A stretch of 52,724 nt of DNA from Cohnella luojiensis (GTDB taxonomy: Bacteria > Bacillota > Bacilli > Paenibacillales > Paenibacillaceae). A model generated the notes under the pieces. It was not told where the DNA came from. It ran no database searches and saw only the letters and a list, made by a program, of their open reading frames with translations. Shown here in pieces: positions 6,976-15,782 of this stretch; position 1 is the stretch's first letter; each line of letters opens with the position of its first letter. Location of the stretch: the NCBI RefSeq assembly GCF_004564235.1, contig NZ_SOMN01000037.1:1-52724 (forward strand). Direction: 5' to 3'. A program made the position numbers and the translations under genes.

Positions 6976-9252
6976 TCATCTCCGCCACTCCTCCGGCAGC
7001 AGACGGGAATATTGCGGCTTCAGGTACCTGTCGTCGATGAGCGCGAGCACGCCGCGGTCCCGCTCGGAACGGATGAGCCTGCCCCCCGCCTGCAGCACTT
7101 TATTGATTCCAGGGTACACGTAGGCATAATTAAATCCGTTGCGCCCTTCATCGTCGAAGTAACTCTTGATTAAATTCCGTTCCAACCCGAGCTGAGGCAT
7201 GCCTACCCCGACGACTGCCACTCCCTGCAGCCGGTCGCCAACCAGATCGATGCCTTCCGAGAAAATGCCTCCCATAACCGCGAATCCCACCAAACTCTGA
7301 GCGTTCTCCGCGTCGAACGCAGCGAGAAAACTTTCCCGTTCCTCCTCCGCCATATCCGGCGTCTGCAGCAAAGTCCGCACGCGCTCATGATCGTTCTCCG
7401 CCATGAATACCTCGTAAACCCCGTTCATATACGCATAGGACGGGAAGAAGTACAAATAATTCCCGGGCCTTTTCTCCACTAGCCCGCGAAGCAAATGGAC
7501 TAAAGGCGCTTTCGTCTCTTCCCGGTCCGCGTACCTCGTGGAGATCGGGGCAATGGACACTTCCCATTGTTCCTTGGCGAAAGGAGATCCGAGCGTAACC
7601 GAATAATCCTCTTCGTCCGCGCCCAGCATGTCCATGAAATAAATGAGCGGGGATAACGTCGCCGAGAAGAAGACGTGCGAGCGGAAGCCTTTGCCCATCT
7701 GCCGCAATAGCTGGGACGGATTCATGCAGAACATTTTCAGCCGGACATCGTTTCGGTTGACTTCGGAGTACGTAATGTAGCTCTCGTCGTATAGCTTGCC
7801 AATCCTAATAAAACTTAGTGCCTCAAAATAAACCTCCAGAAGTCTCGTGCTTACGGCGCCCGCCGCCAACTCCCGCTCCGCCTGCGCTACGAAAACCTCA
7901 ACCAATTCCAGCAGCTCTCTCGGGGCCTCTTTGGTTATTGCAGCCTCACCGTCCGATCTCTTCCTGACCTCGATGAACCGCTTATTAATCGCCTTGGCCG
8001 CCGAATGAATATCCGCGCGAACCCCCTTGAACTCCCGCTCCAGCTCGAGGAAATCCTTCTTGTCCAATGCCGCCGAGTACATCTCCCGGGCGCGGTCGAT
8101 CAGGTTATGCGCCTCATCCACCAGCAGGACGGTTTCGTGTTTTCGTTCGCCGGTCAAGCGTTTCAATGAGACGCGAGGATCGAATAAGTAGTTGTAATCG
8201 CAGATAACGGCATCCGCGCCATATGCGGCGTCGAGCGACATCTCGAAGGGACAAACCATATGCTTGCGCGCATATTTCTCGATAACATCCCGCCGAATCA
8301 ACGTCTCGTTTTCCAACAGGTCAAGAATAGCTCCGTTTATGCGATCATAGTACCCCTCCGCGTAGGGGCACTTCTCCTTCCGGCAATCCACTTCCTCTTG
8401 AAAGCAGATCTTGTCCTTTGCGGTGACCGTCACCGCACGCAGAATAAGCCCCTGCGACTTCATCAGAGACAACGCATCCTCCGCTGCCGTCCTCGTAATC
8501 GTCCTGGCCGTTAAGTAGAATAGATGCTGAATTTTGCCCAACCCGATCGCCTTAATCGCCGGATACAAGGTCGATATCGTCTTCCCGATTCCCGTCGGAG
8601 CCTTGGCGAACAGCTTGCGTCCCTCGTCGATCGCCTTGTAGACGGAGCTAACGAGCTTCCTTTGCCCTTCCCGATAAGCGGCGAACGGAAAGTCCAACCC
8701 TTCGATGCTCTCATCTCTCAACCGCTCATTGCGCTGCAGCATTCGGGCATAGGGCGCATAACTTTCCACGATCTGCGCAATGTAAGGCACCAGCTCTTCC
8801 AAGGCGACTTCCCGCTCGAATCGCTTCTGCTCCTCCGTGTCGACTTGAACATAGGTCAGGCGAACGCGCATCCTCTGCACTCCGCTATTCAAGGCATACA
8901 TGTACGCGTAAAAATTAGCCTGCGCCCAATGCACCGGATAAGAATCCTCTTCCGTCATCGCGCCGATATCCATCGAAGTCGACTTGATCTCGTCGATCGT
9001 GATCCCGCCGTCCTCGCCGACCAGCAGCCCATCGCATCGCCCGTCTACGACAAATAGGAGATCCCCGTAAGGGATCTCCGCGCTTAGATGCACTTCTTTT
9101 TGGTCCTGCTCGCCGTATTGCTTCTGTATTCTCTGATGGGCTTTCGTACCCTCTGCCAGCGTGGTCATCGTACGAAACCCCGAATCGATGCTCCCGCTTA
9201 AGAACACGTACTCGACAAGGCCTCTAACTGAAAGGGCTACCGTATGCGGCAT
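6976..9252 (-). CDS. RecB-like nuclease domain fused to DinG/XPD-type Fe-S DNA helicase
   Basis: 758 residues. Residues 1-170 carry a PD-(D/E)XK (RecB/Cas4-like) nuclease signature: H39 in GTKAHQ, D74 in VVDGRCD, and E88-x-K90 in IDEIKST. A superfamily 2 helicase of the XPD/DinG type follows: YREGQRKL (Q-like motif, about 193-200), Walker A APTGIGKT (218-225), four cysteines at 283, 290, 295 and 334 that fit a 4Fe-4S domain, DEAH at 379-382, and motif VI GGRLIRSERDRG near the C-terminus. It is expected to unwind DNA 5'-3' and perhaps cut it during repair or restart. ATG at 9252 has AGGAGA 9 nt upstream. The promoter contains a LexA box, so SOS control is likely. It is monocistronic. Confidence 0.88.
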   Translation of the reverse strand: MPHTVALSVRGLVEYVFLSGSIDSGFRTMTTLAEGTKAHQRIQKQYGEQDQKEVHLSAEIPYGDLLFVVDGRCDGLLVGEDGGITIDEIKSTSMDIGAMTEEDSYPVHWAQANFYAYMYALNSGVQRMRVRLTYVQVDTEEQKRFEREVALEELVPYIAQIVESYAPYARMLQRNERLRDESIEGLDFPFAAYREGQRKLVSSVYKAIDEGRKLFAKAPTGIGKTISTLYPAIKAIGLGKIQHLFYLTARTITRTAAEDALSLMKSQGLILRAVTVTAKDKICFQEEVDCRKEKCPYAEGYYDRINGAILDLLENETLIRRDVIEKYARKHMVCPFEMSLDAAYGADAVICDYNYLFDPRVSLKRLTGERKHETVLLVDEAHNLIDRAREMYSAALDKKDFLELEREFKGVRADIHSAAKAINKRFIEVRKRSDGEAAITKEAPRELLELVEVFVAQAERELAAGAVSTRLLEVYFEALSFIRIGKLYDESYITYSEVNRNDVRLKMFCMNPSQLLRQMGKGFRSHVFFSATLSPLIYFMDMLGADEEDYSVTLGSPFAKEQWEVSIAPISTRYADREETKAPLVHLLRGLVEKRPGNYLYFFPSYAYMNGVYEVFMAENDHERVRTLLQTPDMAEEERESFLAAFDAENAQSLVGFAVMGGIFSEGIDLVGDRLQGVAVVGVGMPQLGLERNLIKSYFDDEGRNGFNYAYVYPGINKVLQAGGRLIRSERDRGVLALIDDRYLKPQYSRLLPEEWRR

Positions 9253-9274
9253 GGGATGGATTCTCCTAATAAAA

Positions 9275-9286
9275 GAACATTTGTTC
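9275..9286 (-). promoter_or_regulatory. LexA (DinR) SOS box
   Basis: gaacatttgttc matches the Bacillus LexA core GAAC-N4-GTTC exactly. It lies between the -10 element and the ribosome site of the nuclease/helicase gene, where bound repressor would block transcription. Confidence 0.75.
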
Positions 9287-9290
9287 CTCT

Positions 9291-9320
9291 ATTTTAACGG
9301 TAAACCCGAGTCCTGTTCAA
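9291..9320 (-). promoter_or_regulatory. Sigma-A promoter of the nuclease/helicase gene
   Basis: On the minus strand, -35 TTGAAC (9320-9315) and -10 TAAAAT (9296-9291) are separated by 18 bp, with the LexA box immediately downstream. Confidence 0.65.
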
Positions 9321-9409
9321 CTATTGGATTTTACCCCATGAACAGAAAAGCCGGAAACGCGAATTGAGCAGTACGGCCAGAATCGCCATTACCCGAAATA
9401 AATCCACCG

Positions 9410-10717
9410 CTATTTGGTAAACACCGGAAGATAAGGCTTGTTCTTCTCCAGCATCTCGTCCAGCATCGCTTTGGCCACGTTCACAGAAGGGACTAACGGG
9501 TGGCTCGCCATTGCTTGAAGCGCTATACCCCTGTCCCCGGTAATCGCGGCTTCGATAGTCAGCCGTTCATAATTCTTGACCGCCGCGATCAAGCCTTTCG
9601 CTTGCTCGGGTACGACCGATACCGGAAGCACGATCGGGCCTTTGCCCGTCACGACGCAATTGACCTCGATCGAAGCATCCGCAGGCAGAAATTCCAGCGT
9701 TCTGCCGTTCGCGACGTTCAAGGTTTGAATATCCCTCTTATCGTTGTAAAGCGAGTCCATCAGGTTTACCGCCGCTTCGGAATAGTAGGCGCCGCCGCGT
9801 TTCTCGAGCTGCTTCGGCTTTTCCTTCAGGTCCGGGTTCTTGTACAGCTCGAACAGCTCGTCTTCCACGCGTTTGACGACCTCTGCACGCGTACCGTTCG
9901 CTTTCAAGGATTCCAACTGCTCGTCGAGCATTACGTCCGTCATGTAGAAGTACTTTAAGTAATAGGACGGAAATCCGCCTAGCCCGCGCAAGAAATCCAA
10001 ATCCCATTCCGACGCGGGAACGTTTTTCCCCGAATATTCTTCGCGTTTATCCAGTAATTCCGTTAGTTTGTCTTCGCCGTCGACTTCGATCCGAGTCACC
10101 CAGTGGAGATGATTAAGCCCGACAAACTCGGTATAGATGCGGTCCGTCGCCGTCTCGTATTTCTTGCTCAGCCATTTGTGCAATCCGATAGGAGCGTTGC
10201 AGAGCCCGATGCTCTTCACCTTCGAATAGCGAGTAATCGCCTCGGTAACCATCCCGGCCGGGTTCGTGAAATTCAGCAACCACGCATTAGGAGCCAGCTC
10301 CTCGATATCCTTGCAGATATCCAGCAATACCGGAATCGTTCGCAGCGCCTTCATCATCCCGCCCGGCCCCGTCGTTTCTTGCCCGATGACCCCGTATTTA
10401 TTCGGGATATGTTCATCCCATTTGCGAGCTTCAAGCAGTCCTACCCGCATTTGCGTCGAGACGAAATCCGCTCCTTCAATTGCCTTGCGACGGTCTAGAG
10501 TCAAATGCACTTCTATAGGAAGCCCTGATCGGGCTACCATCCTTTTCGCCAGCTCGCCTACGATCTCAAGCTTATGCATGCCTGCCTCGATATCGACAAG
10601 CCATAGCTCTCTGACCGGCAACTGCTCGTATCTCTGAATAAATCCTTCCACGATCTCCGGCGTGTACGAGGAACCTCCGCCGATGACCGCGATTTTCAAA
10701 CCGTTTCCTTTTGCCAT
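9410..10717 (-). CDS. Glycoside hydrolase family 4, 6-phospho-beta-glucosidase type
   Basis: 435 residues, the usual GH4 length. GH4 enzymes cleave glycosides by an NAD- and Mn-dependent redox-elimination mechanism. Visible are the N-terminal dinucleotide-binding loop IAVIGGGSSYTPE, NFTNPAGM, the metal-binding Cys in GLCNAPIG and the metal-binding His in VGLNHLHWV. The GGGSSYTPE loop is typical of the phospho-beta-glucosidase (LicH/BglT/ChbF) branch; the exact sugar is not determined. It is the last gene of a LacI-kinase-GH4 unit, 44 bp after the kinase gene. No phosphotransferase or ABC transporter is adjacent, so the kinase may supply the phosphorylated substrate. Confidence 0.9.
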   Translation of the reverse strand: MAKGNGLKIAVIGGGSSYTPEIVEGFIQRYEQLPVRELWLVDIEAGMHKLEIVGELAKRMVARSGLPIEVHLTLDRRKAIEGADFVSTQMRVGLLEARKWDEHIPNKYGVIGQETTGPGGMMKALRTIPVLLDICKDIEELAPNAWLLNFTNPAGMVTEAITRYSKVKSIGLCNAPIGLHKWLSKKYETATDRIYTEFVGLNHLHWVTRIEVDGEDKLTELLDKREEYSGKNVPASEWDLDFLRGLGGFPSYYLKYFYMTDVMLDEQLESLKANGTRAEVVKRVEDELFELYKNPDLKEKPKQLEKRGGAYYSEAAVNLMDSLYNDKRDIQTLNVANGRTLEFLPADASIEVNCVVTGKGPIVLPVSVVPEQAKGLIAAVKNYERLTIEAAITGDRGIALQAMASHPLVPSVNVAKAMLDEMLEKNKPYLPVFTK

Positions 10718-10761
10718 CTATCGTCCATCTCCCTTGTCGGCCATCTCTATCATCATGTCGT

Positions 10762-11745
10762 TCAAATCAAGCTAAAGTCGGATATAGAGCGCAATCGACG
10801 ATTGATCTTTTCCGGCAAGCCAATTCCGCTAGATTCGGCCGCAAGCCATACCGCTCCGACAACCGGCTCCACTTTAAGCTTTACGATAGTCGCACGCGGG
10901 GCTGCTTCCTTGACGGCATGTTCAATGTAAGCATGAACGAAGTCCCCTTCTCCGCGGGTCACGACGCTTCCTGCCAGCACAACGTCAAAGCACTCGCTTC
11001 CCATATCAAGATGCTTGATGACGGCTTTGGCTGACTTGCCCAGCTCCACGCCTTGGTTCCGCAGGATTTCCCTGGATACCGCATCCCCCTGATTCGCCGC
11101 CTGGAACAGCAGCTTCGTCAATTTGAGCGGAGGAACCTCGTTATGATCCAGATAATCGTCGAACATCTCTTGCACGCTGGCGTACCTAAGCTCGTCTAAG
11201 ACGAGCTGCGTCAACAAGGTAGGGCGTTCGCGGCCATCCCATGCTCGAATGACCGCCCGGAATGCCTCGACGCACAACGAACCGCCGCCGCCGAAGTCCC
11301 CGAATTGATAGGAGAATCCGCCGCATTGGTAGAACCGTCCTTCCCGGTTCACTCCTGCGCTATTCGTTCCGGTTCCGCAGATCAGCACGACCCCATACGG
11401 GCGATTCGTACCCGCCCGAAGGGCGATCATCGTATCGCAATTGATCTCATGCCTTGGAAACCCAAGCTCTGCGATCATGGGACGCAGAATCTTGTAATCC
11501 GCCTCCCTGTCCGCGCCCGCCAAGCCAAAATAGGCGAATTCGATATTTTCCCGCTTTAGCCTTGCATGCTCCAATGCCATCTCGACGGATTTACGAATAT
11601 TGCGTCTCGCTTCATCGTAACCTACCTGGTGATTCCCGTTGCCGCTGCTCCCTTTGCCTACGATCTTTCCTTGCTCATCGACAATCAGCGTATACGTTTT
11701 GCTTCCGCCGCCATCGACGCCTAAATAATATTTCAACGCGCTCAC
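10762..11745 (-). CDS. BadF/BadG-type sugar kinase, N-acetylglucosamine kinase-like
   Basis: 327 residues, soluble, ASKHA fold. ATP-binding motifs are visible: phosphate-1 loop YLGVDGGGSKTYTLIVDE at the N-terminus, phosphate-2 loop CGTGTNSAGVN around residue 123, and GGFSYQFGDFGGGGS, typical of eukaryote-like GlcNAc kinases, around 142-156. Likely reaction: ATP-dependent phosphorylation of an amino sugar or of a beta-glucoside. Pairing with GH4 suggests that the phosphorylated product is the GH4 substrate, as in kinase/phospho-glucosidase pairs. This pairing is inference. It lies 16 bp downstream of the LacI gene and is co-transcribed with GH4. Confidence 0.85.
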   Translation of the reverse strand: MSALKYYLGVDGGGSKTYTLIVDEQGKIVGKGSSGNGNHQVGYDEARRNIRKSVEMALEHARLKRENIEFAYFGLAGADREADYKILRPMIAELGFPRHEINCDTMIALRAGTNRPYGVVLICGTGTNSAGVNREGRFYQCGGFSYQFGDFGGGGSLCVEAFRAVIRAWDGRERPTLLTQLVLDELRYASVQEMFDDYLDHNEVPPLKLTKLLFQAANQGDAVSREILRNQGVELGKSAKAVIKHLDMGSECFDVVLAGSVVTRGEGDFVHAYIEHAVKEAAPRATIVKLKVEPVVGAVWLAAESSGIGLPEKINRRLRSISDFSLI

Positions 11746-11761
11746 TCCTGCCTATGCCAAC

Positions 11762-12754
11762 CTATGTTTTACGTGCCGTTGATTCCCTGATGATCAGTTC
11801 CGGTTCGATTTGAATCGTTACGTTTCGTTTTGACGGATCGTTAATGGCTCCAAGAAGCAGATCAACGCTTGCCGCGCCGATTTTGTCAGCCGGCTGCCGG
11901 ATCGTGGTAAGCAACGGCCGAAGCTCGGAAGCGAATATTTGATCGTCGAAACCGATAATCGATAGATCTTGAGGGATTCGTACGCCCTCGACCATGCATG
12001 CGTTGATGACGCCGAGCGCCATATAGTCATCCGAGGCGAAAATCGCCGACGGCAGATTCCCTGAATCGATCCACCGCTTGGCGATTCCGTACCCCGAAGA
12101 GATTTCAAATGTGCCGCGTTCAATGCCGTAAGGCTTTAATCCCGCTTCTTCAAGCGCCAACAAATACCCCTGTTCCCGTTCTCTGCTGCTGAGAAAAGGG
12201 TCCGGTCCGCCGATATGGGCAATCTCGGTATGACCGAGGTCGATAAGGTGTCTCGTCGCATCGTATCCTCCCTTAAAGTTATCCACGATAACGGAAGCAA
12301 CGGAGGAACTCCTGCGGGAATTATCGATCATGATAAAAGGGATTTTCTTCTTCTTAAGCTCCATGACATACTCGTCCTCATCGACCGGGGAGAGCAAAAT
12401 AACCCCGTCAACGCGGTCTTCCTGAAATAAGGAACGATGAAACGCATCTTCGTAACCGGTCGAAATCGAAAGCGCCAGAAAATAGCCCTGCTCGGCAAGC
12501 CTGTCGTTAACCTCTTTGACGACGGCATCCAAGAACGAGTCATCCAACGTTGTCAAAGTCAATCCGATAATGCCCGTTTTCCCTCGAGCCAGACTGCGTG
12601 CGGAAGCATTCGGATGATAGTCGAGCTCCTTCATCGCCTGCAGCACTTTTTCTCTATTATTATGGCGTACCGAAGAGGAGTTGTTGAGCACTCTCGATAC
12701 CGTAACCACGGACAAACCGGACTTCTTGGCAACATCAAAGATACTGACCTTCAT
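11762..12754 (-). CDS. LacI-family transcriptional regulator
   Basis: 330 residues. N-terminal LacI helix-turn-helix IFDVAKKSGLSVVTVSRVLN followed by the hinge helix region NASARSLARGKTGIIGLTL. A periplasmic-binding-like ligand domain (about 65-325) ends with SIIGFDDQIFASELRPLLTT, the family hallmark. It heads the kinase-GH4 unit and is its likely local regulator; the inducer is probably the sugar or sugar phosphate. The start fits the HTH, which begins three residues in. Confidence 0.93.
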   Translation of the reverse strand: MKVSIFDVAKKSGLSVVTVSRVLNNSSSVRHNNREKVLQAMKELDYHPNASARSLARGKTGIIGLTLTTLDDSFLDAVVKEVNDRLAEQGYFLALSISTGYEDAFHRSLFQEDRVDGVILLSPVDEDEYVMELKKKKIPFIMIDNSRRSSSVASVIVDNFKGGYDATRHLIDLGHTEIAHIGGPDPFLSSREREQGYLLALEEAGLKPYGIERGTFEISSGYGIAKRWIDSGNLPSAIFASDDYMALGVINACMVEGVRIPQDLSIIGFDDQIFASELRPLLTTIRQPADKIGAASVDLLLGAINDPSKRNVTIQIEPELIIRESTARKT

Positions 12755-12782
12755 CGTTATAACGCTCCTGTATGAAAAAATG

Positions 12783-12795
12783 AATGATTGTCATT
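12783..12795. promoter_or_regulatory. Possible operator upstream of the LacI-family gene
   Basis: The perfect inverted repeat aatga-ttg-tcatt lies about 30 bp before the regulator start codon. It lacks the central CG of most LacI-family sites, so the assignment is weak. Confidence 0.3.
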
Positions 12796-12977
12796 AAAGT
12801 ACCACAGTTGGAGCAAAGAGCAATTCGCGCATGCGGATGGCAGGGAGGAATGCCTTCATCCCTCCCTCATTGATCTGCGATAAAGAAGTAGAATAATCCA
12901 CACCAAAAATTTAAGCGATTAAACTTTTGTCATAGGCACGCTTCAACGCAGGGTGTGATGAACTTTTCATAGTCCAG

Positions 12978-13165
12978 ACGGTCAAAATGACCGCTTCAAG
13001 AGCGATATTGACTGAGTGTACGCTTGAGGTGGTCAAAATGACCGTTTCAGCATACAAATCAAAACATCGATGCCTAGTTGTCGTGTCAAGACGGTCAAAG
13101 TGACCGTCTCAAATGCGAAGTTAGTCCAGTGTGCGTGTGAGGTGGTCAAAATGGCCGTGTCAGTT
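12978..13165. repeat. Array of four palindromic GGTCA-N3-TGACC sites
   Basis: ggtcaaaatgacc at 12980 and 13031, ggtcaaagtgacc at 13093, and ggtcaaaatggcc at 13144. Spacings are 51, 62 and 51 bp, giving a 113-bp tandem duplication of a two-site unit (gacggtcaaa... then gaggtggtcaaa...). The core is an inverted repeat of five bases around three. The 14-mer aagcgattaaactt occurs on both sides, at 12913 and 13278. The array fills most of the 660-bp space between the LacI-family gene and htpX; nothing else coding is seen there. Confidence 0.85.
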
Positions 13166-13361
13166 AAGTGAGTGAAATCACTAAATCACATTTCTAATCG
13201 GATAGCCAGAAAAAAACGTCTAACTTAGCCTGTAACCAATAGATTTTGCATCGATTACAACGAGCTTTTATAAGTTAAAGCGATTAAACTTTATACGAAT
13301 TATATTATGTACTTTTGTCACTGACAAGAACATTTTCGAGTATCTGCCCCAATTTAACCAC

Positions 13362-13398
13362 AAAAAAAACGAGATACTCGATTAATTCGAGTATCTCG
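13362..13398 (-). terminator. Rho-independent terminator of htpX
   Basis: A near-perfect 12-bp stem, cgagatactcga / tcgagtatctcg, is followed on the minus strand by eight T residues, 19 nt after the htpX stop. Confidence 0.92.
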
Positions 13399-13416
13399 CT
13401 CCGAACAACAACAGGA

Positions 13417-14295
13417 TTAGCTTGCCTGCAAACGGCGGATCCGATCTTCCAGGTCCGGATGCGTGGAGAATAAAGCGCTGCGTTTCTTGCCGCTGATCTG
13501 CAAAGTCGAGATAGCGGTCTGTTGGCTATCCCTCATGCGGTCCGTATGGCGTTGAAGTCCGCGAAGGGCATGAATCATCTTGTCTTTACCGGCCAGGTGG
13601 GCGCCGCCCGCGTCCGCGTGGAATTCGCGGTATCTGGAGAACGCGAGTACGACCATGCTGCCGAGAATGGAGAACGCGATCTGGAAGACGATGACCGCGA
13701 TCAAATGAACGATCCACGCGAGTTCTTCTTTCACCAGGCGGGCTACCGCCCAAGCCGCGAGGCGGGACAGGAACACGACAAAGGTATTCACGACGCCTTG
13801 CAGCAACGTCATCGTCACCATGTCGCCGTTCACGATATGGGCGACCTCATGGGCGACGATGCCTTCAACCGCATCGGCGTCCATCTCTTGCAGCAGTCCC
13901 GTCGATACCGCGACGAGCGATCTTTTCTTGGACGGCCCCGTCGCGAAGGCGTTCACTTCATGCGATTCGTAGATACCGACCTGAGGCATATGCATTAATC
14001 CCGCGGAACGGGACAATCGATGTACCATCTCGACGAGCTGCCGCTCACCGTGCGATAAGTTGGCTTCCGGCTTCAGAACGCGAACCCTCATCATCCATTT
14101 AGCCATAATGCGGGACATCGCGAGCGAGATAAACGCTCCAGTAAACCCGACAATCGCGCTAAAGATAAGCAAAGACATCAAGTTCACGCTGCCCGATTCG
14201 TTCAGATAAGAGCCGACTCCGAATACCGACAAGATAATGCCGATGGTCAGCATGACGAGTAAGTTGGTCAAGATAAACAGCAATATACGTTTCAT
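13417..14295 (-). CDS. htpX: Membrane metalloprotease HtpX
   Basis: 292 residues, family M48B, normal length. Two N-terminal membrane helices (about 5-28 and 38-60), a cytosolic catalytic domain with the zinc motif HEVAH in [14 protein letters not shown] (about 139-152), two further hydrophobic segments (about 165-215), and a downstream [12 protein letters not shown] segment supplying the third zinc ligand. It degrades misfolded membrane proteins, overlapping in role with FtsH. It is monocistronic with its own terminator. Confidence 0.96.
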   Translation of the reverse strand: MKRILLFILTNLLVMLTIGIILSVFGVGSYLNESGSVNLMSLLIFSAIVGFTGAFISLAMSRIMAKWMMRVRVLKPEANLSHGERQLVEMVHRLSRSAGLMHMPQVGIYESHEVNAFATGPSKKRSLVAVSTGLLQEMDADAVEGIVAHEVAHIVNGDMVTMTLLQGVVNTFVVFLSRLAAWAVARLVKEELAWIVHLIAVIVFQIAFSILGSMVVLAFSRYREFHADAGGAHLAGKDKMIHALRGLQRHTDRMRDSQQTAISTLQISGKKRSALFSTHPDLEDRIRRLQAS

Positions 14296-14396
14296 AATTC
14301 CTCTTTCCTCCCGAGAAAGAATAGATTGGGGATGCTTTGTCTTACTTATATATTAAATGTATACGTAAATAATCCTTCAATAGATTCAACTAGGAT

Positions 14397-14430
14397 AAAA
14401 AAAAGGACGACCCGCTTACGGGTTGTCCCT
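14397..14430 (-). terminator. Rho-independent terminator
   Basis: On the minus strand, gggacaacccgtaagcgggtcgtcc is followed by a run of eight T residues. It ends the transcript of the 151-residue gene. Confidence 0.9.
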
Positions 14431-14461
14431 TCAACTCGCTCATTTCGTTGTCCGGTTACGG

Positions 14462-14917
14462 CTAAACCCGGTTAAAGGCTTCTTCCCTCAAGTAATCCCT
14501 GGCTTCTTCGTACGTCTCGAAAGCCATCTCGAGATTCAAGCCCGAGAAGATGTACCACATGTCATCCTCGAATTTCAGCACCAGCAAGTTGCGGTCCGAG
14601 TCGAACCACTTCTCCTCTTGCCCTTCCTCCCATGACGCGTCTCCCGTCAAGGACTGGATGGACTGCTCGACGATGGAGCGAAGCTTCTCCTCGGTATAAT
14701 CGCGAACGTTAACGAAGCCTTTCTCATCCGTCTCGTAACCTTCAATCTCCCCGGCGAAAATATAGCCGTTGCCATTCGGGTGGAAATGAAAACCGACGTT
14801 TTTCTTCTCGATGACGCTCTTCTCATAATGGAAATTCACGCGTCCTAGGGATACGTCCCTGCGCTCTAATTGGGGGAACGATTCGAGAATGGCGAGCTTT
14901 TGTTGAAAGCTTAACAT
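14462..14917 (-). CDS. Conserved-looking hypothetical protein
   Basis: 151 residues, acidic, soluble, no signal peptide. It begins MLSFQQKLAILESFPQLERRDVSLGRVNFHYEKS, then a probable beta-sheet core (VGFHFHPNGNGYIFAGEIEGY) and a C-terminal part MWYIFSGLNLEMAFETYEEA. The layout (a short helix, then repeated strands) resembles small Bacillota proteins annotated only as hypothetical. No active-site motif is seen. It stands alone between htpX and the TVP38 gene, with its own terminator. Confidence 0.75.
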   Translation of the reverse strand: MLSFQQKLAILESFPQLERRDVSLGRVNFHYEKSVIEKKNVGFHFHPNGNGYIFAGEIEGYETDEKGFVNVRDYTEEKLRSIVEQSIQSLTGDASWEEGQEEKWFDSDRNLLVLKFEDDMWYIFSGLNLEMAFETYEEARDYLREEAFNRV

Positions 14918-14993
14918 AGGATCATCCGCCTTACGGTTTATTGTTGGTAGTGATTATAACATATATGGTACCGGTTTGAAGAACGGCTGCCCG

Positions 14994-15641
14994 TCAGCGG
15001 GTAGCTTCTTTGTTATCGTTGATCCCTGAGAGCGGTGTCGGGTTCTCCGCGTCGCCGGAAAACCGCGACTCGATTTTCTTGCTGATCCACAGCGATGCGC
15101 CGATGAAAAGGAAGACGTAGATCAGTTCAAGCGGACGCTCGATGAACCTTCCGAAGTCATGTCCGATGATCGATACCGACATGACCATGATCGCCTTTCC
15201 GAATACGATCGCGATTAAGAAAGAACGAAAGCGCATCTGCGCGACAGCCGCGGCGATATTGATGACAACGAAAGGACCGACGGGGAAAAGACTAAGAAGG
15301 AACACGTAACTGAACGCGTTACGGCGAACCCAGATCAAGCTCTTCTGTACCTTCGGTTTCCGAGCCCAACGTACGAAGTAAGGATGTCCGGCTATTCTGC
15401 GTACAATCAGGAAGGTGATAAGGCATCCACTTACAATACCTAACCAAGAATAGAGAAATCCCAGCCACAGCCCATAGACGGCCGCATTCACCCCGACGAT
15501 GAGGATTGTAGGCAGAGGCGGGATGAACGATTTCATGAACGTCAAGGCAATGCCGGGAAAAGGGCCGAAAGCCCGATATTGTTCCAATAGATCCTTTAGG
15601 TTCTCTTCCGTCACGTTCGACAGTATATCCGATATATTCAT
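14994..15641 (-). CDS. TVP38/TMEM64 (VTT domain) membrane protein
   Basis: 215 residues with about five to six hydrophobic segments. The VTT/DedA-like core is visible: FIPPLPTILIVGVNAAVYG, a Gly-rich helix (LGIVSGCLITFLIVRRIAG), then FLLSLFPVGPFVVINIAAA. DedA/TVP38 proteins are membrane proteins now linked to lipid scrambling or flipping and to membrane homeostasis; the specific role here is unknown. The C-terminal tail of about 30 residues is hydrophilic. It is divergent from the hydrolase-like gene at 15783. Confidence 0.88.
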   Translation of the reverse strand: MNISDILSNVTEENLKDLLEQYRAFGPFPGIALTFMKSFIPPLPTILIVGVNAAVYGLWLGFLYSWLGIVSGCLITFLIVRRIAGHPYFVRWARKPKVQKSLIWVRRNAFSYVFLLSLFPVGPFVVINIAAAVAQMRFRSFLIAIVFGKAIMVMSVSIIGHDFGRFIERPLELIYVFLFIGASLWISKKIESRFSGDAENPTPLSGINDNKEATR

Positions 15642-15782
15642 GCTTGCTTATGCACCTATTTCCGGTTTTCAGAGATAAGGGTATTATACCAACTCCTTGC
15701 GGAAAACAAAAAGCCAGCCCCCTGGGAGGATTTCTCAAATCGATGCATAATCTTTTATAATAGCTGATTAGGGGGGTATGTT

